A DNA stretch of 41,500 nt from an uncultured Planctomycetaceae bacterium (GTDB lineage: Bacteria > Planctomycetota > Planctomycetia > Pirellulales > Pirellulaceae), in assembly GCA_903927685.1 (NCBI GenBank), contig CAIYOB010001239.1, positions 1 to 41,500 on the forward strand. Reading direction: 5' to 3'. The translations under genes were made by a program, and so were the position numbers. The notes under the pieces are model-generated. The model was given only the letters and a program-made list of their open reading frames with translations. It searched no databases and was not told the origin of the DNA. Positions 31,686 to 40,065 of this stretch are shown piece by piece (within the stretch, counting starts at the first letter, position 1; the number at the start of each line of letters is the position of its first letter).

Positions 31686-32366
31686 CTACGCTTCGACCCC
31701 ATACTCCCGCCAAGCGGCCGGCAGCGGGGCTTCCAGTACCAGCGGAAGCTTGCGGACGGGATGTTCCAATTCCAGACGCCGCGCGTGCAGCGCAATCCCG
31801 TCGGGAAATCCGGTCCGGGCGCCGTACTTGCGGTCGCCCGGGATCGGATGGCCACGGTGGGCCAATTGGACGCGGATCTGGTGCTTGCGGCCAGTCTCCA
31901 GGTGGACTTCCAGCAGCGTGGCCCGGGACAACCGGCGGAGCGTGCGATATCGCAGGCGGGCTTGTTGAGCCCCGGATTGGTGCGGCGGACAGACCCGCAT
32001 TCGCATCTGCTGCTCGTCCTTGATCAGCCAATCGACACAACTATCCTCCGCCGGCTCAGGGCGACCTTCGGCCAACGCCCAATACGTCTTCTCGACATTT
32101 CCGCAACGAAACATGTCGGTGAGCCGAGCCGCCGCTTTCGATGTGCGGGCGAAGATGATCACCCCCGAGGCGGCGGCGTCCAGGCGGCTGACGATGCCCA
32201 GATACACATTTCCCGGCTTCTGGTATTTCGCCTTCAAGTAGTCCTTGGCCAACGTCACCAGGCTGGTGCGTCCCGCCTCGACGCCCATAGTCGGCAGCCC
32301 CGCCGGCTTGACGAGCGCCAGCAAGTGGTTGTCCTCGAACAAGACGTGAAGGGGAATCATGGGCAT
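31686..32366 (-). CDS. RluA-family pseudouridine synthase
   Basis: A 226-residue RNA pseudouridine synthase of the RluA type, acting in the cytoplasm on rRNA or tRNA. Motifs: EDNHLLALVKPAGLPT near the start, the active-site loop IVSRLDAAASG with catalytic Asp63 (the usual form is H-R-L-D-x-x-T-S-G), and the C-terminal TGRKHQIRVQLAHRGHPIPG. There is no S4 RNA-binding domain, which fits the short RluA/RluC-like single-domain proteins. The start at 32366 or 32360 (GGAAAG upstream) is preferred to 32405, since conserved sequence begins at MIPLHVLFED. Confidence 0.85.
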   Translation of the reverse strand: MPMIPLHVLFEDNHLLALVKPAGLPTMGVEAGRTSLVTLAKDYLKAKYQKPGNVYLGIVSRLDAAASGVIIFARTSKAAARLTDMFRCGNVEKTYWALAEGRPEPAEDSCVDWLIKDEQQMRMRVCPPHQSGAQQARLRYRTLRRLSRATLLEVHLETGRKHQIRVQLAHRGHPIPGDRKYGARTGFPDGIALHARRLELEHPVRKLPLVLEAPLPAAWREYGVEA

Positions 32367-32569
32367 CCGGGATGCACTTTCCAGCAACACATTGCCAAGG
32401 CTCAAGACGGAAAATTGGAGGTTACCGATGCCAGACTGGGCAGGGCAACCCCAACGATTCTATCACGCATGACGATGAAAAACTGGGGTATGTCGGGAGT
32501 TCTGATGTTATGCTACCATTTTTCGCAACACTCCGTTCAACGCCGTCCCAACCCTGCAGGAGCGTCACC

Positions 32570-33526
32570 ATGTTAGCGCACTCCGATCGTCGGCAATTCC
32601 TGAAGACGGCTGCCGCCGTCTTGCCGCTCGCCGCCGCTTCGTCAGCGCCGGCCTGTCAAGCCGCGGCCGCCCCCGCGCCCGTCGTCGGGATCGCCACCTT
32701 CGGTTTTGGCGACCACAGCAACGCCCAACTGGCCCAAGAACTGAGCCAGCACGGGATTCGCGTCGTCCAGTTGTTTCTGAGCCAGACCGACAGCCGGTAC
32801 TGGCGTTACAACAGCCGGTCGGATCTGTCCGATCTGACGCCGGACCGCTGCCGGGCGATCGCGGACACGTATCGCTCGGCGGGAATCACGATCCACAGCG
32901 TGGGCGTGTACACGAACTTGATCCATCCCGACGAAGCCGAGCGCCGGGCCAACCTGGACTATTTCGAGGCCATGATGAAGGTCGCCCGCGCGATGGGCGT
33001 GCAGAAACTGATTACCGAGGCCGGCCACTATCACACCAACGAGCCGGAGCCGCCCGTTCCCTATCATTTTCAGGAGGAAGTCTGGGCCACGATGGTGACG
33101 ACCGGCACAGAGCTGGCGCGACGCGCCGAGGCTCAGGATGTGATGGTTCTGTTCGAGCCGTACTTCCGCGGTTTCCTGGCCAGTGCCAAGCGGACTCGAC
33201 TGTTTCTGGAAGCCGTCGCCTCGCCCCGGATCCGGGCCTTGCTGGATCCCGCTAACCTGCTGGAGGTCAACGACTTGGAGGAGATGTTCGAGCAGCTCCA
33301 CCCGTGGATCGAGTGCCTGCACGCCAAGGACCGCAAGCTGCACGTGGACCGCGGGGTGCCGGCGGGGCAGGGAGACCTGGACTACGATCGTTTCGTCCGG
33401 CTGGCGGCCGCGCGCACGCCGCAAGCGCCGCTGATCCTCGAATACGTAGGCCCCAACGACTATCAACAGGCGCACGCCCACCTGCGCGAGGCGATTCGCC
33501 GCGCTGCTGGCTCCTCGGCCGGCTGA
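32570..33526 (+). CDS. Tat-exported sugar phosphate isomerase/epimerase-like TIM barrel
   Basis: A 318-residue protein with a twin-arginine signal (SDRRQFLKTAAAVLPLAAA), so folded before export. The body is a xylose-isomerase-like TIM barrel of the AP-endonuclease-2 superfamily: GITIHSVGVYTNLIHPD, KLITEAGHYHTNEPE, MVLFEPYFRGFLAS, and metal-ligand candidates in LLDPANLLEVND, CLHAKDRKLHVDRG and LILEYVG. Expected role: isomerising or epimerising a sugar or cyclitol in the periplasm. CAGGAG 7 nt upstream supports the ATG at 32570. The aldo/keto reductase starts 29 nt downstream, so the two form an operon. Confidence 0.82.
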   Translation: MLAHSDRRQFLKTAAAVLPLAAASSAPACQAAAAPAPVVGIATFGFGDHSNAQLAQELSQHGIRVVQLFLSQTDSRYWRYNSRSDLSDLTPDRCRAIADTYRSAGITIHSVGVYTNLIHPDEAERRANLDYFEAMMKVARAMGVQKLITEAGHYHTNEPEPPVPYHFQEEVWATMVTTGTELARRAEAQDVMVLFEPYFRGFLASAKRTRLFLEAVASPRIRALLDPANLLEVNDLEEMFEQLHPWIECLHAKDRKLHVDRGVPAGQGDLDYDRFVRLAAARTPQAPLILEYVGPNDYQQAHAHLREAIRRAAGSSAG

Positions 33527-33555
33527 ACCAACCCTGGAACCGGAGAATTCTCCCG

Positions 33556-34512
33556 ATGCAGACCCGACCCTTGGGAAACACCGGCCTGCAACTCAGTGCC
33601 ATCGGCCTGGGGACGTGGGCCCTGGGCGGCGGCGATTGGAAGTTCAGTTGGGGTCCGCAAGATGACGCGGACTCGATTCGCACGATCCACCGCGCGCTGG
33701 AACTGGGCATCAACTGGATCGACACGGCGGCCGTCTACGGGCTGGGGCACAGCGAAGAGGTCGTCCGCCAGGCACTGCACGGCCTGCACGAGCGGCCGCT
33801 GGTGGCCACCAAGTGCGAACGCTGTTGGGAACCCGACGGCCGGATCGTGCCGCGACTCAAGCGACAGAGCGTATTGGCCGAGGCCGAGGCAAGTCTCCGT
33901 CGGCTGGGCGTCGAGGTGCTGGATCTGTACCAGATCCATTGGCCGCAGCCCGACGAGGACATCGAGGAAGCTTGGGAGGCGATCGCGAGCTTGATTCGCG
34001 CCGGCAAGGTCCGTTTCGGCGGCGTCAGTAATTTCACGGTCAGCCACCTGCAGCGCGTCCTGCCCATTCATCCCGTGGCCTCCTTGCAGCCGCCCTACAG
34101 CATGCTGGCCCGTGATGCCGAGGCGGAACTGCTGCCCTTTTGCGCGGCCCGGGGGATCGGCGTCGTCGTCTACAGCCCCATGCAAAAAGGACTGTTGACC
34201 GGCAAAGTCACCGCCGACTGGGTCGCCTCGCTGCCGCCGGACGATCACCGCCACAACGACCCGAGGTTTCATGAGCCGCAGCTGAGCGCCAACCTCGCCC
34301 TGGCCGAGAAACTGAGCAGAATCGCCGCAGAAAACGGGAAAACCCTGCCGGAACTAGCCATCGCCTGGGTGCTTCGCCGTCCAGAAGTGACTGCGGCAAT
34401 TGTCGGGGCACGCCGACCGGGTCAGATCGAACAGACGATCGGTGGTGCAGATTGGCGTTTGACAGAAACTCAGATCAGCAGGATCGAGGCGCTACTGGCC
34501 GAAACAGCGTAA
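33556..34512 (+). CDS. Aldo/keto reductase
   Basis: A 318-residue NADPH-dependent aldo/keto reductase in the cytoplasm. The catalytic tetrad region is seen: WIDTAAVYGLGHSEE (Asp, Tyr), ATKCERCWEPDG for the usual Lys-bearing strand (Lys in VATKC), and LYQIHWPQPDEDI (His). GGVSNFTVSHLQ and the C-terminal IVGARRPGQIEQTIGG are the family's cofactor-binding loops. The substrate is a sugar or small aldehyde; context with the TIM-barrel isomerase suggests sugars. No signal peptide, unlike its operon partner. Confidence 0.88.
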   Translation: MQTRPLGNTGLQLSAIGLGTWALGGGDWKFSWGPQDDADSIRTIHRALELGINWIDTAAVYGLGHSEEVVRQALHGLHERPLVATKCERCWEPDGRIVPRLKRQSVLAEAEASLRRLGVEVLDLYQIHWPQPDEDIEEAWEAIASLIRAGKVRFGGVSNFTVSHLQRVLPIHPVASLQPPYSMLARDAEAELLPFCAARGIGVVVYSPMQKGLLTGKVTADWVASLPPDDHRHNDPRFHEPQLSANLALAEKLSRIAAENGKTLPELAIAWVLRRPEVTAAIVGARRPGQIEQTIGGADWRLTETQISRIEALLAETA

Positions 34513-34537
34513 CAGACCAGCGAAGCTTGGTAAGGCA

Positions 34538-34601
34538 CAGCACACGCGCCGGCAGGAGACCGGAGCCCTCTCCCAACACCGGTTCCTGCCGGCTCGTGCT
34601 G
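34538..34601. terminator. Long imperfect hairpin after the aldo/keto reductase
   Basis: CAGCACACGCGCCGGCAGGA at 34538 onward and TTCCTGCCGGCTCGTGCTG ending at 34601 form a stem of about 22 pairs with a few bulges. It sits 26 nt after the stop codon, where a terminator is expected, but no U tract follows, so it may instead be an interspersed repeat. Confidence 0.5.
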
Positions 34602-35462
34602 TACACTATTCAGCCCTCCTCAATCACACCTCCTCATTAAGGTCCTGGTTGCTAACGCCACACTGGGTCGGCATCTGCGTTACCGCCCAGCGTTCCCGTC
34701 GCGTGAGTAATTTTGCAACTCGCGGACCAAATCACCGAATCTCTCGCCAGATGAGCCGGACAGATTTTGAAATAGAACCATAAGTCATTTCACAATAAAT
34801 ATTTACGCAGTTTGATTTCCAGTCAATTTAGCGGCCTGCCACCGTCGGGATCGGGCGCAGGCGAACGCTCGGATGCCGAATCCATTAGCAGGTTGCTGAT
34901 TTCGGAGGCAAGGGCGGCTCCTGCGCCTCGTCGGCCGGTCATGCTCGTCGGACGGTGAGCGGGGTGTTGTCCAGGGCCCTGCAATGGCGCCGTAGCCCGA
35001 AGCGCCAGCGAGTGGGGTGGTCCTCTCGCTGCGATTTGGGCGCCAGCGAGTGGGGCTGTCTTCTCGCGGGCGATTTGGGGCCCGCGAGTGTGGCTGTCAT
35101 CACGCTGACGATTTGGGCTTCTCCATGCCCACCCATCCGGACAACGCGGATTATTCGTGGCGGGCCGCAAAATCTGACCGAATCACAGCCTCGCCAGCGG
35201 GCGACTGTGCCGGCTATACGCACAAATCCGAGCACAAGCGGAGCAACAGCAAGACGGCTTATACCGCCATAACGGATGGGAATCGATACCGGCAGTAGTT
35301 CCGGTCGATAAGGTTAGCCACAGTCGTCTTGTGGCATTTGACTGGCTTGCAGTCCCCATCGATGGGCAGGGGATTCACGGGCCGGGCCGCGGACGGACGG
35401 TGCGAGGGCATTGGGTGGCGAGTTGCGTGGGCGCTGCATAGCAGCTATTTGCGGAGTCAGTT
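34602..35462. other. Gene-free gap of about 860 nt
   Basis: No supported coding frame or RNA gene. The part near 34740-34830 is clearly lower in GC than the rest of the window. The tandem repeats at 35002-35118 are listed separately. Near 35283-35310 is a weak stem (ATCGATACCGG with CCGGTCGAT), and at 35317-35335 a 6-bp stem (GCCACA with TGTGGC). These may belong to the 5' region of the transglutaminase-like gene; no clear promoter boxes were seen. Confidence 0.5.
35002..35118 (+). repeat. Three diverged tandem repeats of about 39 nt
   Basis: Units start near 35002, 35040 and 35079. Each has the pattern GCGCCAGCGAGTGGGG...CTGTC..CTCGC..GCGATTTGGG with substitutions; the third is the most diverged. 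There are no spacers of constant length, so this is a tandem array and not CRISPR. Confidence 0.65.
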
Positions 35463-36953
35463 ATGGGGACATCGGCAATCGTATTTCTGATATTCGCAGG
35501 CAACAGCTTGGGGGCGACGATCCCCACAGCCGTGGCCGACAAACAGGACCGCGTGTTTCAGCAGTATTGGGGAACCGAGTTTGAATGGAAGTTCGACGCG
35601 TTGCCGACGACCGGCACGGTTCCCAATTTCCGCGTGCCGTACTCAGGCTACATCTATACGGACCGCAGTGGTGGGACCGAGAATCCGTTGCGCAAGTACG
35701 ACCTCGCCTTTCACGGCGGGCGTCCGCTGGCGGTCGGGTTCGAGAAGTGGGATACGACGGCCTTCAAGCAACCGACGCCGCGCAAGGGCCCGTTCGGCAT
35801 GACTTGGGGCAAGAAGATGGAGACGCCAAACTGGCACGGGCACTGCAACGGTTGGACGGCTGCGGCCATCCGGCACGCGGAACCGAAGACCAGCGTGAAA
35901 CGCAACGGCGTGACCTTTACGCCGGCGGACATCAAGGGGCTGCTGGCGGAAATCTACATTTACAACGACGTTGAGATGCTGGCCGGAATCGACTCGAGAA
36001 TCGACCCCGGGATCTTCCACGCGATTGTCACCAACTGGATCGGCCGTGGCGGCCATCCCCTGGGTCTGGAGGCGGATCCGAGCGAGGAAAAGTGGAACTA
36101 CCCGACCTACGCCTTTAGCAGTTCGTCGCTCAAACGTTCCGACCGCCGGGTGGAAGTCAAGCTGAATCTGGCCTACATCAAGGACAGCAACGCCGAGTAC
36201 CAGGAGTCGCCTCGGAACAAACGCGTCAAGTCATTCCATTACGACTTGTACCTGAACGGCGCCGGCGAAATCGTGGGTGGGAATTTCTACGCGGACAGCG
36301 CGATCATCGACATGCTGTGGCTGCCGTTGCGTCCCAAGCAGGGCCGGCAGAAGGGCAACGAGTCTGGGAATCCTTACGTCGACGTCAACCAGGTGCTGGC
36401 GATCTGGCGCGAATCCGCTGCGCCCGAGGACCGCGAGAAGTGGCTGATCGTCGATCCGCCCAGGGAGGACCGCATCTTTAACGTGGCGGATGTCAAGACG
36501 CTGATTCCGCTGCAAGATCCCCTGGGGGCCCGGACCGCGCCTCCGGTTGCCGCGTCCCCCGTGATTCCGGTCACGCCTCCGTCCGCTCCGACGAGTGAGC
36601 GGTCCGCGCGGCGGGACAGCTCGCCGTCCAGTGGCGCGGCGGTGACCACGGCCGAACGGCTGCGCATCGACGCGTCGCCCAACGTCACCCCGCCGTCCGC
36701 CACTCGCGTCCCGGCGGCCGCGCTGCGCGTCCCCGCGGCGGACCCGCTGCCGCTGCAGCCCGCGTCCCCGGACACGGCGGACCTGCGGGAGGTCTTCCGG
36801 CAACTGAACAGCGCGGCGCTGGCCCGCGAGCCCGTCGCGGCGACCGGCCGGGCGACCGCACCGGAGAATACCGCGGACGCCGAATTGAACCAGGCGATGC
36901 AGCCGGTTCCGGAGCCGGCGGAAATGGCCGACGAATCGCTGCTGGACAACTGA
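35463..36953 (+). CDS. Exported transglutaminase-elicitor-like protein
   Basis: A 496-residue protein with an N-terminal signal-like segment (MGTSAIVFLIFAGNSLGA) and GGAG 7 nt before the ATG. Residues of about 30-350 resemble the transglutaminase-elicitor family known from oomycete GP42-type proteins: the probable nucleophile Cys128 in NWHGHCNGWTAAAI, His186 or His198 (FHAIVTNWIG, GGHPLGLEAD) and Asp205. Just after it comes EKWNYPTYAF, which has the W-N-x-P-x-x-x-F pattern of the Pep-13 elicitor core of those proteins. Residues of about 360-490 are a Pro/Ala/Ser-rich low-complexity tail. Expected activity: glutamine-lysine crosslinking of proteins outside the cell, or a transglutaminase-fold hydrolase. 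Family call is from motif memory. Confidence 0.65.
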   Translation: MGTSAIVFLIFAGNSLGATIPTAVADKQDRVFQQYWGTEFEWKFDALPTTGTVPNFRVPYSGYIYTDRSGGTENPLRKYDLAFHGGRPLAVGFEKWDTTAFKQPTPRKGPFGMTWGKKMETPNWHGHCNGWTAAAIRHAEPKTSVKRNGVTFTPADIKGLLAEIYIYNDVEMLAGIDSRIDPGIFHAIVTNWIGRGGHPLGLEADPSEEKWNYPTYAFSSSSLKRSDRRVEVKLNLAYIKDSNAEYQESPRNKRVKSFHYDLYLNGAGEIVGGNFYADSAIIDMLWLPLRPKQGRQKGNESGNPYVDVNQVLAIWRESAAPEDREKWLIVDPPREDRIFNVADVKTLIPLQDPLGARTAPPVAASPVIPVTPPSAPTSERSARRDSSPSSGAAVTTAERLRIDASPNVTPPSATRVPAAALRVPAADPLPLQPASPDTADLREVFRQLNSAALAREPVAATGRATAPENTADAELNQAMQPVPEPAEMADESLLDN

Positions 36954-37446
36954 GCCGCGGAACACTTGCCCCGGATGCGTCATGACACCGGGGAGTTGGC
37001 GGCCGCGAGCGTCATCGCAATCCGCAGCGTGGGCGAGGTTCATTCGTTGGTCGGGCCTCGCTCACGCTGGGTATCTCGGCAGCCCCCGCATCATTCGGGC
37101 TGCGCAAGTTGCCGCTCGCCGAGCACTTCTCTGCCGGCCGCTCTTTGTTGGGCTCGGTGCCGGCCGATTCTCTGGGAACCTGCAACGGCAGGGAACGGTA
37201 CTCTTTCTCCTCCCCATCGGCGATGGGGCCGCCCGCAGCCGGTCGAGCCCTCGCTCGCGTAGCGGCCGACGGGCCGATGCCTCACGGCTCCGTGTTGCTG
37301 CCGCCGAGGGCTGTGGCTATGATGGCAGACTGTGATGGGATTGCCTTCCGCCTCGCTCTCCGCCGCGGATTGTTCGCGTGGAATGGAGACAGCCGGGCGG
37401 CAGAACGTGGTGGACATCGAGGCCGGACTGGCAGGCGGGAATGACT
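36954..37446. other. Intergenic region before the glycolate oxidase operon
   Basis: About 490 nt without a supported gene. Any promoter of the glcDE-glcF operon should be here. TATGAT at 37317-37322 could serve as a -10 element but lacks a clear -35 partner. No repeats or strong hairpins were noticed. Confidence 0.4.
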
Positions 37447-40065
37447 ATGCTGGACGCTGCTCTGTTGCGGGACTTGCGGCAGATCGTCGGTGCTGAACAC
37501 GTCGCGTGTCGGCCGAGCGACGCCGAGGTCTATTCCTATGACGGCTCGCTGGCGGTCGCCAAGCCCGACGCGGTCGTGTTTCCGGCGGACACAGCGCAGA
37601 CTGCGGCGGTCGTGCGGCTGGCGTCCCAAGCCGGCGTGGCGTTTGTCCCGCGCGGCTTTGGGACGAACTTGTCCGGCGGCACCATCGCCGCGCACGGCGG
37701 GCTGATCATCGGCCTGACGCGATTGAACCGCATCCTGGCCATCGAACCCGCCGGCCGCTACGCCGTGGTCCAAGCCGGCGTGACCAACCTGGAACTGCAG
37801 CAGGCCCTGGCCCCGCGCGGGTTTCTGTTCGCCCCGGATCCGGCCAGCCAGAAAGCGGCGACGCTGGCGGGTAATTTGGCCGAGAACGCCGGGGGGCCGC
37901 ACTGTGTCAAGTACGGCGTGACGACGAACCACGTGCTGGGTGTCACCGCCGTGCTGCCCAGCGGCGATGTGGTGCAGATCGGCGGTCCGGCCTTGGATCC
38001 GCCGGGGTACGACCTCCGCGGGATTCTGATCGGCAGCGAAGGGACGCTGGCCATCGCGACGGAAATGACCGTCCGCATCCTGCCGGCGGCCGAGTCGCTG
38101 ATCACCATGCTGGTCGTCTACGACGACGTGGCGGACGCCGCCCGTTCGGTCTCGGCGATCGTGGCCGCCGGCATGACGCCCGCCACGCTGGAGATGATGG
38201 ACAGTGCCGTGATCCATGCCGTCGAAGCCAGCAAGCCGTGCGGCTATCCGTTGGACGCTGCCGCCGTGCTGATCGTCGAGGTGGACGGGCCGCGGGCCGG
38301 TCTGGCCCAGCAGGCGGAAAGGATCGGGCAGCTGTGCCTGCAGAACGGTTGCCGCGAAGTTCGCCGGGCCAAGGACGCCGCAGAACGCGATCTGCTGTGG
38401 GCAGGGCGGCGGGGCGCCTTCGGCTCGCTCGCCCGGCTGGCCCCCAGTTTCCTGGTGGCGGACTGTACCGTGCCGCGGACCCGTTTGCCGGACGCGCTGA
38501 CCCAAGTCGCGGCGATCGCCAAACGGTATCAGCTGGGGCACAGCAACGTATTTCACGCCGGCGACGGCAATTTGCACCCCGTCATCTTGTTCGACCCGCG
38601 GGACCCCGACCAGGTCCAGCGGGTGCACAAGGCCGGGCACGAGATCATGGAAGCCTGTGTGGCGTTAGGCGGCACGATCAGCGGCGAGCACGGCGTGGGT
38701 ACGGAGAAACTGGACGGGATGCGGCTGGTGTTCTCCGAGAACGATCTCGAGTTCCAGCGGCAGCTTCGGGCGGCGTTCGATCCGCAGGGGCTGATGAATC
38801 CGGGCAAGCTGCTGCCGCCGCCTGTCGCGGTGCCCAGTCCGCCCGAGCCGGCCCGCGGTGCGTCGGCCGACGATCCGGAGTGGACGCCGAGTGACGTCGC
38901 CGAGGCGCGGGATCTAGTGCGCCGCGCGTACCTGGACCGCCAGCCGGTACTGCCGCTGGGCAATGGCACTCACGCGGGCTTTGGCAACCGGGGAACGACG
39001 GTTGCCAAGCCGCTGCGCAGCACCCATTTAACGGCGGTGACGGAGTACGATCCGGCGACCCAGGTCATCGGGGTCCAGGCCGGCCTGTCGCTGGCCCAGT
39101 TGCAAACTACCTTGGCCGAATACGGCCAATGGCTCCCCCTGCGTCCGCCGTTGGGCCAACAGCGGACGGTGGGCGGCATCGCGGCGTTGAACGCTTGCGG
39201 TCCCGAGCGGCTGCGGTACGGGGCGCCGCGGGACTTGTTGTTGGGCCTGAAGTTCATCTCGGGCACCGGGCGGCCGATTTCGGCCGGCGGCCGGGTGATG
39301 AAGAACGTCGCGGGCTACGACGTGACGCGGCTGCTGGTCGGGTCAGCGGGCACGCTGGGATTCCTCACGGAACTGATCTTCCGCATCCAGTCGCTGCCGG
39401 CCAGTTGTGTCGCGGTCCGTGGCGGCGGGACGCTGGAGCAGATCGAAGCGGCGGCCGGCTGGCTGCTGCAATCCAAGCTGGAACCGAATTGGATCGTGAT
39501 GCTGCCGGCGGGAGCGAGCCCGGGCGACGCGGGGTCCGCGCCCGCCGCGCGCGGGCTGCGGTGGGAGTTGGCCGCAGGCTTCGAGGGCTTCCGCGAGACC
39601 GTCGAAGCCCAGGTCGAGGGCTGTCGGGGCGGACTGACGCAGCATGGTTTGCGGTTGGGCGCGGCTGAGGAGTATCCGGCGCGGGAGGGAGCCTGCCAGA
39701 AGGCGTTCGAGGCGCTGTACCAGGCACCCTTTGTACTGCGGATGGACCTGCCCCCGCAACGCATCGTCGAGTTGTTCTCGAATTGGCGGGAGTTGACCTG
39801 CGACGCAGAATTACTGGTCGATTGGGGCTGCGGCCGGCTGACGGCCGGGTTGGTCGATCTGCACGCCGATGCTTGGCCGGTGTGGCTGGCGGCCGCGGCG
39901 GTGCTGGACGCGAACGTGGTGCTCGAAAAGGCCCCGGATGCCTTCCGCCAAGACCACGACGTGTTTTGTCCGCGACGGGCTGACTGGGATCTTACGCACA
40001 AACTCAAACTGGCCTTGGACCCCCACGGGATTTTCGCGCCGGGCCGCCTACCAGGCAGAAGATAG
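37447..40065 (+). CDS. Glycolate oxidase GlcD-GlcE fusion (FAD-linked 2-hydroxyacid dehydrogenase)
   Basis: An 872-residue protein that joins two FAD-binding subunits normally encoded separately. Residues of about 1-460 match GlcD: the FAD-binding PRGFGTNLSGGTIAAHGG, GNLAENAGGPHCVKYGVTTN and IGSEGTLAIATE, and the C-terminal HVFHAGDGNLHP-like block (read NVFHAGDGNLHP) and GGTISGEHGVGTEK. After a Pro-rich linker (PPPVAVPSPPEPA), residues of about 475-872 match GlcE: PLGNGTHAGFGN, RTVGGIAALNACGPERLRYG, GRVMKNVAGYDVTRLLVGSA. The enzyme oxidises glycolate (or D-lactate) to the 2-oxoacid and passes electrons to GlcF. The start is 37447 or 37441, both close behind GGCGGGA. The stop abuts the GlcF start. 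Confidence 0.88.
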   Translation: MLDAALLRDLRQIVGAEHVACRPSDAEVYSYDGSLAVAKPDAVVFPADTAQTAAVVRLASQAGVAFVPRGFGTNLSGGTIAAHGGLIIGLTRLNRILAIEPAGRYAVVQAGVTNLELQQALAPRGFLFAPDPASQKAATLAGNLAENAGGPHCVKYGVTTNHVLGVTAVLPSGDVVQIGGPALDPPGYDLRGILIGSEGTLAIATEMTVRILPAAESLITMLVVYDDVADAARSVSAIVAAGMTPATLEMMDSAVIHAVEASKPCGYPLDAAAVLIVEVDGPRAGLAQQAERIGQLCLQNGCREVRRAKDAAERDLLWAGRRGAFGSLARLAPSFLVADCTVPRTRLPDALTQVAAIAKRYQLGHSNVFHAGDGNLHPVILFDPRDPDQVQRVHKAGHEIMEACVALGGTISGEHGVGTEKLDGMRLVFSENDLEFQRQLRAAFDPQGLMNPGKLLPPPVAVPSPPEPARGASADDPEWTPSDVAEARDLVRRAYLDRQPVLPLGNGTHAGFGNRGTTVAKPLRSTHLTAVTEYDPATQVIGVQAGLSLAQLQTTLAEYGQWLPLRPPLGQQRTVGGIAALNACGPERLRYGAPRDLLLGLKFISGTGRPISAGGRVMKNVAGYDVTRLLVGSAGTLGFLTELIFRIQSLPASCVAVRGGGTLEQIEAAAGWLLQSKLEPNWIVMLPAGASPGDAGSAPAARGLRWELAAGFEGFRETVEAQVEGCRGGLTQHGLRLGAAEEYPAREGACQKAFEALYQAPFVLRMDLPPQRIVELFSNWRELTCDAELLVDWGCGRLTAGLVDLHADAWPVWLAAAAVLDANVVLEKAPDAFRQDHDVFCPRRADWDLTHKLKLALDPHGIFAPGRLPGRR

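Noticed and set aside
35002..35118. CRISPR-like array
   Set aside because: Only three diverged units, no distinct spacers, no cas genes anywhere in the window.
34602..35462. tRNA or other structured RNA gene in the large gap
   Set aside because: I looked for a T-loop GTTCGAAT-type sequence and cloverleaf spacing and found only weak isolated stems.
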